Shown here one piece after another: positions 40,352 through 55,075 of a stretch of 64,000 nucleotides of DNA. Within the stretch, counting starts at the first letter, position 1. Each line of letters begins with the position of its first letter. A program made the position numbers and the translations under genes. The notes beneath the pieces are model-generated. The model saw only the letters and a program-made list of their open reading frames with translations, searched no databases and was not told where the DNA came from. The stretch covers positions 992,001-1,056,000 of the forward strand of contig CM024178.1 of the NCBI GenBank assembly GCA_013433145.1, read 5' to 3'. The stretch comes from Ascaris suum (taxonomy: Eukaryota > Nematoda > Chromadorea > Rhabditida > Ascarididae).

Positions 40352-41200
40352 TTACGGTTGAACAATTACGTTACAATCATACGATGAAACGACGAAATGA
40401 GACTGCTTTAGAATTATTTTGAAAGCACATCGAATGAAAATCAGTTGTTTCGTATCTCCAATTTTGCCATTTTTTTTTCAATTAAGGGCCTGAAAGATAT
40501 TTTTGGAAAGAGTGTAATTCATTTACATTCAAGAAGTAATGTTTTTACCTAAAATTTCACTGGATTTTCACTTGAAATTAACGAAAAGTTTTTCATCTAA
40601 AAATTGAATAATTAAAATACATCATTCCCTTATAACTAGGATATCATAAGTACAGTCATGATGAGTTTTCACGTTAAATCCTCTCCATAATTTGCATATA
40701 TTTTAATGTTTTCATAGAAAATTCATTCGTACATATCGACATAGTGATTGCATTTTGTGAATGTTCGATGATGTTGATGAAGCGAACACGCCGCTTACTT
40801 TATTCTTTTTTTAAACCACTCATCGAAAGATTAGAAGAGCTCATGTGGTTGGTTGGGGGTTTGCACTTTTTTGTATACACGTTTAAAAAAGGAATCAAAA
40901 ATCATCGCTGACTATAGCAATCGCAACGTGGAAATTATCAAACGATACTCATGATGTGACTGCATATATCTATTGAAAGAATACATAATAGGACGAGATA
41001 GTGCATTGGTCTTTCTGCAAAAAAAAAAAAAAAATTCCTCTTCAGTTCGCCGAACATTTCCGCTATTATTTATGAATTTGGAAGGAGAAATAAATAAAAT
41101 TTCTCCGTTGCTTCAGTTTCCGATCCAAAATAAATGAGTGTCAAATTAGTATAAACAAACAATCTCGTCCGGTAGCTCTGTTTTGCGAATGATCACGTAA

Positions 41201-41244
41201 TGGTGGTGGGGGGGGGGGGGGGGGGAGGAGGGAGGGGGAATGGG
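41201..41244 (+). other. Poly-G and G-rich tract
   Basis: A GGTGG start, then about 18 consecutive G, then GGAGGGAGGGGGAATGGGG. Quadruplex-prone on the + strand. Confidence 0.75.
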
Positions 41245-41748
41245 GTATATGAGCAAGTCATATTTAGTAAAATTCTTAGCATAGTCTAGAAACGATTCGT
41301 TGCAGGTCGAAATTTTAGTGACTTCTTGAAATCAAGTCCGCACGCTATGTTACTTGACTATACTATACTATTCTTTCGTTTAGAAACTCTTCGTCGTTCA
41401 ATTGCTTTAGAAATATAAAACAACGATAATCTTATCGTCTTTTAGCTTATAACATCAATAATTGCTATATATAATATATATATATTGATATATATAACGT
41501 ATGATATATATATATCGTTCGATTACTGAAGTTATCGACAATTTATAAATTTATTTTACTTACAATAATCTATAAGTGAAGAAAAAAAAGAAAATATTTC
41601 AGTTGTACAACTAAACGTTGCCTCATTGAGAGTTCAACGCCTGCATTATCGTTAGAATTTCATACTAGACAATTTCACGCTGCGCCATTAATACGATTCA
41701 CCGCTAAATTTTACTCAACATCGATTGCATACGGTTAGTAGTTGCCAT

Positions 41749-42164
<416 letters not shown>

Positions 42165-42528
42165 CTTTTCTAATTCTATTTTTTCTGATGTTCTTTGATT
42201 CAATCGATTTTTTTTCACTTGATAAAAATTTGTTGAAATTAGTTTTAGGATTATTTTCATTTGTTTAATTCGTCCCACTTTCTAAGCTATGTATCTCTCT
42301 TGTATCGGCGGCTTATTTCTTGCCTTTATGTGATCATTTTATGACTTTCATATGTATATATTTGTGCATATTTTCTTTCTTTCTATGGGGAGTTGAATAA
42401 ATAAATGAATCCTATGTTTGATATAATAAATTTTTTTTCTTGAGGTATATTATCAATCGTTCGAGTCTCTTTGTGAGGACGGACGACTATTTATGTCATT
42501 GCATCATGGTACTTCACCGTTCCTATAT

Positions 42529-42531
<3 letters not shown>

Positions 42532-42576
<45 letters not shown>
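42532..42576 (+). repeat. (TA)n array, short
   Basis: About 45 bp of TA directly ahead of a tRNA-like sequence at 42581. Confidence 0.95.
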
Positions 42577-42580
<4 letters not shown>

Positions 42581-42649
42581 GCTCGTTGACCTAGTAGCGA
42601 GCATTTCAGCTGCGAATGCATTTAAAAGTTGTGCATCATAATATGGGCC
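42581..42649 (+). repeat. tRNA-like element 3 (weak)
   Basis: GCTCGTTGACCTAGTAGCG resembles a D arm and is followed by a perfect 5-bp stem GCATT/AATGC enclosing TCAGCTGCG, an anticodon-arm-like hairpin. The B-box position (AAGTTGTGCATCA) is only partly matched. Confidence 0.35.
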
Positions 42650-44247
<1,598 letters not shown>

Positions 44248-46050
44248 GTGTTCTCACTGTTTCGTCTTGAAAATCACAGAAATTTGAGTTTTTTTGCAAC
44301 ATTATAAACACAACTGAAGGCTTGACCATTTTCCCACAATTTTATTAATTGATAAAGCATTTTAAGACTTAATGAAATTTAAATGTGCGATAAAATTTTC
44401 AAGCAAATGTTTTTTTTTTCTCTTTAAATGAATTAGTACATTTTTAAAGGAAGTTTTTTTTTCTTCTATTCAAGAATTGCATGCTCAATTGTTTTCAAGA
44501 AAATTGCATTCTTATATGTTCCAATATTATTTTTTTCACATTTGAATAACCCGATTTGTCTTGTTCGGTGGAACGTAGATGTATAACTAACGACAACCTC
44601 CTTGCATATTTTTTTTTTCACTCATGTTTCCCAAAAATATTGGAAAATGGATGGACCACTATACATTGACATGTACTTATGTTTATTAAGTGCATCTATT
44701 CAGTGGCGTTTAATCCACAATTCAGTAAAGCTACTCTCATATGCCTAATATTTGCACTCTATGGCGTATACGGTGGATTGCAAAAGCCAATTTTTCCATT
44801 GAAACTATAACTCACACTAAATGAATAATAATGAACAATTTTTCGATACCATCGCTCAGGACTGCTCATCCTATAGGGCAAAGAAAGACACTATGATTGC
44901 CTTAGGGAAGAATATCTTCATCTAATCAAATATATCCATCTTTATCATTGCTAAGAAATTTTCCTCGTTTTTCATAATTTCTTCCATTCAACTTACTTTC
45001 TCTCGATGATTTTCTATGAGTTAATTCATCTGTCGCATATCTGCAAATATTTTGTGTTTTATAAGACATGACACAACATTTAATGTAGTGTTTCGAAATT
45101 AATCTTCGTAAATGTTGCAGGATTTAATATAGGGAACTAATATCGACGTTCCGAAGAATCTTAGGCAGCTATTTATAACTGGATGAATTATCGCTTTATA
45201 TGAAATTAATGAATAGAGATTGATATTTAAAATTTTGAATAATCGTTGCATAACGATAGATAAACATATAAGAATAAATAAACGCAAAAAAAAGTGAAAA
45301 ATTTTGCAATAGAATAAAATAGCAAATGCTATTTTTCAATGCGCCCAATATCTTTATCAATAAAAAAAAAAACTTTGCAATCGCCATAAGCTCTTTATCA
45401 TTGCAAAGAATCGTCTGAATCAACTTTATAAAGCATTGCAATTTGAAAAAAGCATCGACGCATAAGAACGAAAAATGAAACGATGATTAGATAAGCATTC
45501 GATATGCATATTATAAAACGACTATTTACGTCTATTATTCTGTGGTTATATATTGCAAAGACAATTTTCATTTGATTTTTGTTCATCACAACGTTCTCAT
45601 TAATAATGCTATTGATTGTCGATTCTTTGTGTTTATTTTATTTGCAATTGTTGCAATGTTCTGTCTATTGAAGAATATGAGTGAAACGATCGTTTTAATT
45701 TATTGCACTGAATAGTCTCATAAATAATTAATCAATTTTACATTTTGTCTTTTTTTCGAAGAAAGTTGAAAAAAAGATATAGAGCTGATATTGCTGAAAG
45801 AAAATTATAAAAATTCAAGTATATAAAAAGGCTTAAAGCCTGAAATCAATGTGAAAGAGTGCCACGACAATTGGCTCAATATCCATCTCTGCATTGACGA
45901 CCATAATTCCAACGGTTATCTCATATAGCCAAAAAACCTTTCCGTAACACCTGCAATTCTTTTTCTGAGGAGCTATATGATTATGTAAACCATGAATCTG
46001 TAGTAGAGATCTGTAGTAGTAGAGTCTGTAGTAGAGACCATGAATCTGTA

Positions 46051-46177
<127 letters not shown>

Positions 46178-46341
46178 TTCGCATACATGCGCATAGAAAT
46201 ATCTTCATAATCTCAACACAATATATGCAAATTTACTACGATAATCCTCTTTATTGCAATATTATATTTGTTATTGATAGTTGTTTGTAAAACAATATTT
46301 TACGCTTTTTTTTTGATGCATTTTGATCTCTCATCTTTCAG

Positions 46342-46485
46342 AAGAGAAACATCCGTTGATTCATTGGTGGATTGTTCTCGCAATATCGTTAACGATCATA
46401 TTCACATTTGTGCTTATTTTGTATTTAGTCTACATGAAACGTAATCTACTTCTCACAAGAATCATACGGCTACTTAATAGCAGTG
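46342..46485 (+). CDS. Transmembrane exon, possibly of the CUB-like gene
   Basis: After ATCTTTCAG, 47 full codons encode EEKHPLIHWWIVLAISLTII, then FTFVLILYLVYMKRN and LLLTRIIRLLNSS. A hydrophobic helix of about 23 residues is followed by basic residues, a type I single-pass segment with the stop-transfer side after the helix. It ends with one base before GTAGGA, and that base plus AT of the next exon gives Asp. The same strand and direction as the signal-peptide exons suggest one receptor-like gene, but about 11 kb separates them and the phases (upstream exon ends with two bases, this one needs one) require at least one more exon. Confidence 0.6.
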
Positions 46486-47409
46486 GTAGGACCTTCTTTT
46501 CTTTCTTTATTATTATTATTATTATTATTGTTATTATTATTTTTTTTGCCAAGTTACTACAATTTTAGACGAAAATTTGAACTGTAATTATTTGATAGAT
46601 ATTTTTGTCTAATAGATTTGCTTATTAGAAAATTTCAGTTAGTTTAAAAAAAAATTCATTAAAATATACTGAAAAATATTTTATATTTGTTGAAATTTTC
46701 TTCGAAATTTCGCCTCATTTTTCTCATTTTTAATTCTCTTTCATATTCTCTCTCAATTTTTATCACATTTATTATAAGCATGTATTAATCAATTGGCATA
46801 ATTTATCTTTAAAATTAAATAAATAATTAGAGGCGCTCTAAAGGGATAAACTGATAGTTGTTCACTTATCGAGCATCTCATACTGTTAATATTTGAAAGT
46901 TATTCATTTTTGTATTGTAAGGAATTGCGAGAAAAATATCACTTTTTATTGTCTTTAAAAGATCGACGCTCCACGCAATTCGTAATTTATACAAAATTAA
47001 TTCTCTCTAAAAGAAAAATAGCGTTGGTTTTTTCGTGAACGTCAAGAGCATTTTTTTTTCTTAAGTGCAAAAATATAACAACATTCAGCTCAAATTTTGA
47101 TCATTTTATTGACCAAATTTGACCAAATTTTGACCTATGAATATGACCATTTTAGAGCGTTCGATATTTTATTGTATTTTAGTTTAATATCATAGAGTCG
47201 GATCTTTTCCGATCGAAAGCAATTTAGAGAGATTGTGAGCAGATTTGAGATAAGCTACATGATAATTGTGGTGATAATTGTTGCCTTAATCTATCACCAT
47301 AGATATGAATGATCCTTTACCCTATTCATTAGCTTTGGTTGGTTGTTTACTACGGAAATCCCTCATCTTTTCGTTGTTTTGAATACAAATAACAAGAAAA
47401 CGGTTTCAG

Positions 47410-47591
47410 ATGCATCATCTAAGTCATCACAAACAAAGAAGAATGCACAATTGGCAAACGGTACAGAAACATCACCTGGGCCAAGTCGAAGGCAGCATCG
47501 TACATCTGTTTCTTCAACGCATGCACCTCATTTTGAACCTATGCCAACGATCGCTGAAGAGGATAACGAGGTTTGCAATAAATTAAATTAA
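47410..47591 (+). CDS. Cytoplasmic-tail exon following the transmembrane exon
   Basis: After GGTTTCAG the frame, in phase with the transmembrane exon, encodes DASSKSSQTKKNAQLANGTE, then SPGPSRRQHRTSVSSTHAPH and FEPMPTIAEEDNE. It is Ser/Thr/Pro-rich and charged, as expected of a disordered cytoplasmic tail. It can read on through VCNKLN to TAA at 47589-47591, or splice at GTTTGC after 47570. AATAAA at 47858-47863 could serve a transcript ending here. Confidence 0.6.
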
Positions 47592-47857
47592 TTTATATAA
47601 AGATGAAATTAACTTATAAATTAACTTTATATAAATTTATACCCAATGAATTCAATTTATATACTCATTGCAAGAGGGTTCTTTGGGAGGGGAGGGATGC
47701 AATCTAAATTGTAGGCTATATATTCAAAGCAAAGATAGCAAGAGTTCTGAAGAGCAAAGATAGAGAAGAAAGTAGAAATGATGACTTCAAGTTCCAAGTG
47801 TTCTCTGAGCTGTTATGGGTTTTAATTCACATAATTTTGTTGCTCTTTGCAGAATAG

Positions 47858-47863
47858 AATAAA
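47858..47863 (+). promoter_or_regulatory. Candidate poly(A) signal
   Basis: AATAAA lies 267 nt after the possible stop at 47591, in otherwise non-coding sequence. In AT-rich DNA the hexamer alone is weak evidence. Confidence 0.3.
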
Positions 47864-48743
47864 GGATGACCACTGAGATGCCAGTGGTCATCTGTTATTG
47901 GCCATTGAGATGCCAGTGATCTTCCTAAAAGATGCCAATCGAGAAAGCATTACACATTCGCCTCAATCCTATCATGATCCTTCGTTTTACGCTCACATAA
48001 ATTGTTTGATAAGAAATGGGAAAGTGCAACGATTTGGCGCGATATTTATTTTTTTCAGTTTCATGAATAGAAATAACGACATTCATCTATCTTCAAGAAA
48101 CAATCTAGGAAAACTTCATTTTTTTTCTGTGTCTATGAATGCAAATTTATGTTAATAGATCAATTTGCATAATGAATTAGCATACAACTATTTATCCGTT
48201 TATTCGTCAATTTTGCATATTTGATAAGATCTCATCCATGTATATATTAAATCAGTTGCAATAATAAGAAAAAAAAATAATAAATTCGTTATGCGTCCAT
48301 ACGCTAAGATTAACTAGTTAGAGCGGCGTGCAACGAAATAAAAAACATCGCTCGTTTTATTGAACACTTATTTTATCGCTCGTTGGTCTTGCAATACGAG
48401 CATGAAATTTTTTATTCCCTTTTCGTTTTTTTTTTTGGGCATTTCTATTATTGCCTAGGAAAACATTAATTTTCCTATTCCCATAAACAATTCTTAAAAT
48501 AAGAAATTGTCTCTTTATTTACCACAATCTAATCGACTAGACTGAAAAATGCGATTCACATATTTCGTGGCTACATTGCAAAATGCATGAGATCATATAG
48601 AGGCGAAAAATAACTAGAAAAGAAAGTTGTCTGTGGTACTTGACTGGACCATTCTTTTTTAAACCCTTTCTGGTTTTTCAACCCCCCCCCCCCCACCACC
48701 ACCACTACCACCTCAAAAACAGCAATCTTGTACAGTTTCACAG

Positions 48744-48928
48744 TTTGGAAAACAAGGATCACTCATAAAAAACGCCTCCTAGTTCCGCTGAGAAATAATT
48801 TGGATCCTTCTCTCAATGCATTTGGAGCACTTCTAGATGTCTGTTGGTTGTGCGCAATCAACGCTACGAATAACAGCGACGTTTTAAAAACCGTTTTGCA
48901 CGAGCTTGCAAAAATTCGATCGCTATAG
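48744..48928 (+). CDS. Possible isolated terminal exon, unidentified
   Basis: After TTTCACAG the frame encodes WKTRITHKKRLLVPLRNNLD, PSLNAFGALLDVCWLCAINA and VLKTVLHELAKIRSL, ending at TAG 48926-48928. The composition is more protein-like than its surroundings, with balanced codons and an amphipathic end. No family is recognised. The phase (two leading bases) does not fit the exon ending at 47570, so it would belong to another transcript or be chance. Confidence 0.25.
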
Positions 48929-48975
48929 ACTAGTGGTTCGTGGATGGGACGCTGCGAACGAATGGGCTGATAAAA
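48926..48975 (+). repeat. tRNA-like element 4 (weak)
   Basis: TAGACTAGTGGTTCGTGG followed by ACGCTGCGAACGAATGGG shares the CTAGT..GCTGCGAAYG pattern with 42581-42649. No acceptor stem is seen. Confidence 0.3.
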
Positions 48976-51679
48976 AACAATGTGCCATAGAGAGGGGGGA
49001 GGGGGAGGGATAAAGATTCATGCTTAGATACCTTTCCTCCTCAAAGAGAATTCATGAAATCTTGAAAAAAAAAATCAAGACGCAATGGTCGAATGATATT
49101 TTGCATGGAATTGCACTTTAAAACTTGAGCACTTCGAACCAACGCTATTTTGATGGTTTCCCAATTTTGAGTTTGAGTTATCAAATCGTTTTCTTATGCA
49201 AAATATCAAACCTCAACTTTCATAAAGTCATCACTTTATTAAATTATAAGGGCTTAACTGAATTCTCCACTCATCTTCTCAACGAATTTCCACATAAAAT
49301 TTTCCATATGCAACGTACCTACACGTTGCAATGATACTTGATACTTTTTTTAATATATATTTTTTCAGTAATTTGCAATTACTGATCATTAAAAAAATGT
49401 AAATAACCGTTATATTCCACTGTTCAATATGAATGCAATTTCAGGTAAACGAATGTGAGTCACCAACGCTTTCATGTTTCGATAGAAATTCACTACGATT
49501 ACAAACACAAGCATCAATGATTCGTGTATTATAATAATAATAATGAATTGTTTATTGATCGTATCGTTTTGTTATATTTTTGTGATTTTTTTTTCTGTGA
49601 TAAGATAAGTAAACCATTCGTTAATGAAATCGTTGAGAATTTGTTCCCTTAATTGAAGCTACAGCTTTCATTTATGAATCACTGCAATAAGATTGATTAA
49701 CATCGAAGTTGGCTAGACTCTTTATTGAAAAGTAAAGCAAAGATAAATGAAGCTATATTCAAAAAAAAAATGCTTTGCAATAGATTTGCATTAGGAAGTA
49801 ATATTCATACTATTGTTGAATCGTTGCAATCATTAATGCAATGCAGTCAATCGTTGAAATTGATTTAATTCCTCAAGGAAAATTTTAATGAATTGCAAAA
49901 GTTCATTTAAATTCAAAAAGCCGAATTAATTTATAAAATGAAATCATATATAACAAAAGAAGACTAGTTTTTTTTAATTGCAATTCTTTATCCATAGACT
50001 TTTATAAACTTACAATCTTCACGAGTTTATAATTTCAATTTTAGTTAAACCTCTGTTTATTGGAATTGTAATCATTTAACGGCAATTAGATTCCCTCGGG
50101 AAGTTTTTCCCATCACCGAGGGAAGTATTTTTAACAGCAAGTGGGAATCTTGCAAATTCTAAACTTAAGCTACTATGAGGTTATATCGTCCGCTTGCTTA
50201 TGCATAGGATTTTCATGCATGACGATTTCTTGCCTCTGGCTATTATTTGCTCAAAATGTTCCGTTTTGATGAATCTACTTCTATGTGTATTGCTTCCTAA
50301 TGCCAACGTTGCGTTTATAATCGTAATCACTATGTTTATAATCGTAATCGTTTATAGACAATACAAAATTGTATTTTTTTTTATTTGTTCAGAATTTTTG
50401 CGATAATATTATTGTATATTTACGACGATTTATGTGTGTATTTTTTTTTCGAAATTATTTCTACGATAAATAATAAAAAAAATTTTTTTTTTGGATATGT
50501 AAATTTTAAGTTTCTTGGAATGCTTGAAGCGAACTCTTTGCTAATGAATTTCTTCCTTCAAAGATATTGCAAAAGAATTCCTTAAATATAAAATGCACAT
50601 AAAATGATGCAATTGTTGAGGATCAAATAAATGAATAGATGTAATTTTAGAAATATAGTCACTGCTGTCTTATCTATGCTGATGTCATTTCAACTGATGC
50701 TATAAGCCGTTTTTCAACTATACAGCATAGATATTCTATAAAGAAAAAGATGCATAGATATTTTTTCCTATAACGTAAGGCTTATTACAACAAAATCTTA
50801 CTATGGTTTACAATCCCTTTTGCAATGTTCTAGTCTTATCATTGTGATAAATTTCTTCGAATCAACCAAAAGTCCACCTCATCAGAACTGATGAGTTCAA
50901 ATATTTCGATGAGCGGTTTTACTCCAAAAAGACCTGTTTCATCTATTAAACACTGTATAATAAGAAAATCACATCAAATTTAGCAGAGGAAAAAAAATGC
51001 GTATATCGCTTTCCATATTGTAAAACATATATTTCATATTTCGCTTATAAAGAAAGAAAAGCAGAAGTTTGTTTATGGAGTTTCACGGATTTCTTTATAT
51101 TTTACCCTTTCTAGGTCCTGATGAACAATATGATAACTACTGATTCAGCTCGATGAAATTCTGTAGTGAATCTTTCCTGCCATTCCAGGTGATCTTGAAC
51201 ATGAAGTGATCAGCCACAGGAAGTTTTCTGTGTTGCATAAGCCAGACATAACACTTCTTGAAGACCGATCGATAAGCAAAAGAAATTGAGCAGTGATGAG
51301 GAATGCGGATATTTCCAAGCAGAGATTGAATAAGTTATGATACAATGCATCTGCAAGGCAGGAACACCATGTGTTTTTTCGCATAGCAGTTCACATTCCA
51401 TAAAAAATTCTAATACACCATACCATATCTTAGAGGAAAGGTAGAAAAGCATCGCCGATTGCGTTAAATTTTTTCGTTTTTCGCTCTTCTGCACCTGCAA
51501 GAGATATATAATGTAGCTGTATGCAAGCATATATATTAATGTATGTATGTATGTGCATTATAACATCGCAGCAATGAAGTTAAACTTATGAATTTTGCGT
51601 ATCAAAACTTAACCTCCTACTGCACTTTTAAAAACTATGCATTTTCCATTTTCCACAGCCAGATTACTGTTCGCCATAC

Positions 51680-52420
51680 TTTACAATATCGATGAATATA
51701 CGAGACCGAATACTCCTGAACAATTTTTGACTTTACGACAAAGTATAAGTTAGATAGACTTGGTCAATTCCTCAATTATCAACATCCACAAGACCTCGAC
51801 TACTCCTTATATCTTCAGGAAATTCGACAAGTATCAAATCCATAGTACTCTTGGTCAACAAATTTAACACCGATAAATTCACAAACTCGAATTATTTCTT
51901 ATCAAATCCTAAAATATCAATAAATATACCAGCTAAAGTAGTCCCGAACGTTCGATGAAATATTCACAAAAATTAAGTCATGTCTTGAAGTACTGAAATA
52001 CTGACAAATATATAATCTTCATTGCTCTTGATCACTCTTGTAATATCAATAAACATGCAAAATAAAGATTATTTATGATCAATTTACGAAATATCGACAA
52101 TTTTTTAGCCAAATATGACAAAAATTTACGAATAAAATCATCGACGATTTACAAAAGATGAAATATTGATAAATACACAAGTTTGGTTAATATCTATGAA
52201 AACGTGAAATAACGATGAATAAAGAAATTAAATTGGACCTGATCAGTTCTTAATCAGTATAACTTCAGATATGAAATATTGTTCTCTTGTAGCAAATTCT
52301 TGAAGCATTGACAAATCTAGAGTCTCTATTACTCTTCGTCGAAATCAAAAATATTGGCAAATATTTATGCAAAATATTTTTGCTGTTAATTTCTCAAATA
52401 TAAACGAATATTTAATGCAT
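51680..52420 (+). repeat. Diverged minisatellite, period about 46 bp
   Basis: Units anchored on AATATCRATAAATATAC recur at about 51685, 51913, 51997, 52042, 52090, 52162, 52208, 52275, 52314, 52350 and 52396. Several spacings are 45-48 bp or near multiples. A second shared block reads CTCTTGATCAATTC. The units are strongly diverged and some are truncated. Found by eye. Confidence 0.6.
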
Positions 52421-52620
52421 TTTATTGTTGGCGAATTGCTTGCTAATTTATAAGGTAGATTTACTTCCGATCGACTCTCAAGTCAATAGTAAATATTTAA
52501 GCTTAATCATTTTCAGTCAATTCTTGAAATTCCTAATCAATTTCCCATCATTCTTTGTTTTCACATTGCAGTTTACGCAGCGTGAAAGCAAACATCGGAA
52601 GGATTATTAATTAGGCCTGC

Positions 52621-52822
<202 letters not shown>

Positions 52823-54908
52823 ACTCTCTCCCACCTATTCCCCTCCTTTCTTAACTGGACTACCATCACCCTACTCCCACCTTACTACACATATAAAAAC
52901 ACGCTCGTGCATTTACACTCGCACATGCATACAAATTTCACAAACGCGAGATTTCCACCTTACTTGCAAAGAAATTGCAGTAATAAAGCATATGGGAGTT
53001 TTTATTAGGAAATTTTTCCTCACTTTCTATATCATTTTGTCCAGTTTTCGACACAGTGCCGTATAGCACTTCCAATATCGTAGCCTACCATGCCGCGTTA
53101 CAAACAGCATGGAACCTAAAATTTTTTTAAAAATACCATACGTATGGTGAAGGTAACGATCTCTTCGAGAGCATTATGTACCGCTTACTTCGTGTCTCAA
53201 TTTTTTCCACTCTGACTATTATTTTTTTTTTTTGCATTCATTGTTTCCAAGATTTAGCAATTATTTTTACTTAGAGAATGTGTTGACAATCTCGCAACTT
53301 CAGCTCGGTAGTCGGGTATTGCGAATATTTCCACAGAGATAGTTCCCATGAGTTATCATTTTCTATGCTTTAACTACAACTCGTTTTATTTACAATAGAA
53401 AGTATCCGAATGTTGTATATTCACGATTCATTAAACAGCTTTTTGCATCATGATATTGCAATTGGTGAAACTATAAGCACAAAAAAAATTTTTTTTCTCT
53501 TTTATTGACAATTTGTCCATAAATGAATCGAGTAAATATTATGAAGATTAGTTTCTTTGTGGGTTATAGAAATCTTTATCGCTTATTTCAATTCAACTAA
53601 ATGACTTAGGTTAATTACTCATACGCTTCGATTAATTACTTCATTAATTGGCCGATATTTCTGAAATTTCGATTTTTTTTTCTCGTCTTTGAAGATATAT
53701 GAAAATGTAAAAATTTTAGCTATTGATTGCTTAAGGTAGATTAGAGGAACGTAGAAAATTTTGAGGAAATCTTTTTTTTTTCCACATTGATTTCGTTAAT
53801 TTTTCTATCATTCGAAAAGAGGCGAAAAAATTAATCCGAAAATGAGCGACAATTTATATCATTACTCATCTAATATGGCGATTTTCATAATTTGCCTCAT
53901 AAATTATAAAGAGTTAGACATAAATGAAAGAGGATATTTATTTCAACTATTTTTTTTCTGCCTGTTCGAATTTCTTTTTTTTTTTAAATTTCTAAGTGGA
54001 GAAAATTTGTTGTCTCAGTTGAAAAAAAAAAATTTTTTTTTCCACACTTTTATGAAACTATTGCTGAAAATATATACGTAACTCTAAATGTCTTTGAAAT
54101 TTACGCATAATTATTTACGCATTATTTACGTTTAATTATCATATCGTTGAGATTTTCAAAAACATCGAATTTTTCATGATTGAGTTTCATTTTTTAAATT
54201 TTTCACGCGCCCGTTTATCGATGAATGATGGGCAATGAATGAGCCAAAAATTGCCACATGGATATTTTTGTAAACTTAAATCGTTGCATTAAAAGGAAAT
54301 CGCTAGTATAAATGCCAAAAAAAAGTATGAATAAATTCAGCCGTATGGATAACTTTACTGATAGCGTTTTTTGATTTGTTATCACCTAGGAGACTTTTGC
54401 AAAAAAAAAAGTGAAAAGCTTAGCGAAATGATTATGGCTGATTCGTTATGAAACCTGAGAGTTTGATTATATTTGTAGATTTAGTGATAAAACTACGTGA
54501 GATCTTTTATATGGATATCGTTGACGAGATTTTTATGACTTAGCGAAATTTGATGGTTTTGAGTTTTTCTCATGGTTTCGGTATCAACGATATAACCATA
54601 CGACGTTTGTACACTTGAAACAATTTAGATATTAGTTTGGAATTGAAATTTTTTGAAAGTTTTTCTATGTTCTTGATAATTCTAACATATGATTTGCAAT
54701 TGTGAACTTTATTTTTCACTAAGAAATATTGAGTTAATTACCGCTTAAGAGAAAATTCAGCGGGCATAATGAGAGAGAATCAAATCATAAGGAAGGGAAA
54801 GAGAACTTAAAATTTGCATTTTACTCTCGTTTAACATTGCTATCGCTAGTAATCTCAACGTGAAGATGTTACATATGATCTTTACCTTTGTTGTTTTTGT
54901 ACCTGTAG

Positions 54909-55075
54909 GAAATTTTTCTTTTGAGGCACCTGTCGGACATAAAGGTCTCCCGCGAAGGTGGATATCCCTATTGGAAGATAAATGTTCACGAAGTTGGACT
55001 GAATATAGACTGAAAATGAGTAGCCGAAAAATTACTGAAAGAATACCCAAAGAAAAAAGCCGCTATAGAATTTAG
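54909..55075 (+). CDS. Possible terminal exon, unidentified
   Basis: A good acceptor (TTTTTGTACCTGTAG) is followed by a frame encoding NFSFEAPVGHKGLPRRWISL and LEDKCSRSWTEYRLK, ending KEKSRYRI at TAG 55073-55075. It is basic and codon-balanced within AT-rich surroundings. It needs one base from an upstream exon. No family is recognised and no partner exon was found. Confidence 0.28.

Larger units (their letters stand above)
47592..51679. other. Gene-poor AT-rich sequence with isolated exon-like frames
   Basis: No gene is called. An exon-like + strand frame is 48744-48928. Frames on both strands at about 51115-51330 end in short codon-balanced stretches but contradict one another. There is a 13-bp poly-C run at about 48682 and a G-rich run at 48992-49009. 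Confidence 0.35.

Noticed and set aside
51115..51384. Competing exon-like frames on both strands, including a - strand frame ending KDSLQNFIELNQ and a + strand PDEQYDNY end
   Set aside because: Three frames look equally protein-like and contradict each other; no phase match to any called exon.
53046..53111. + strand frame with balanced codons (VFDTVPYSTSNIVAYHAALQ) after TTTGTCCAG
   Set aside because: Only about 30 codons, with no partner exon and no recognised family.
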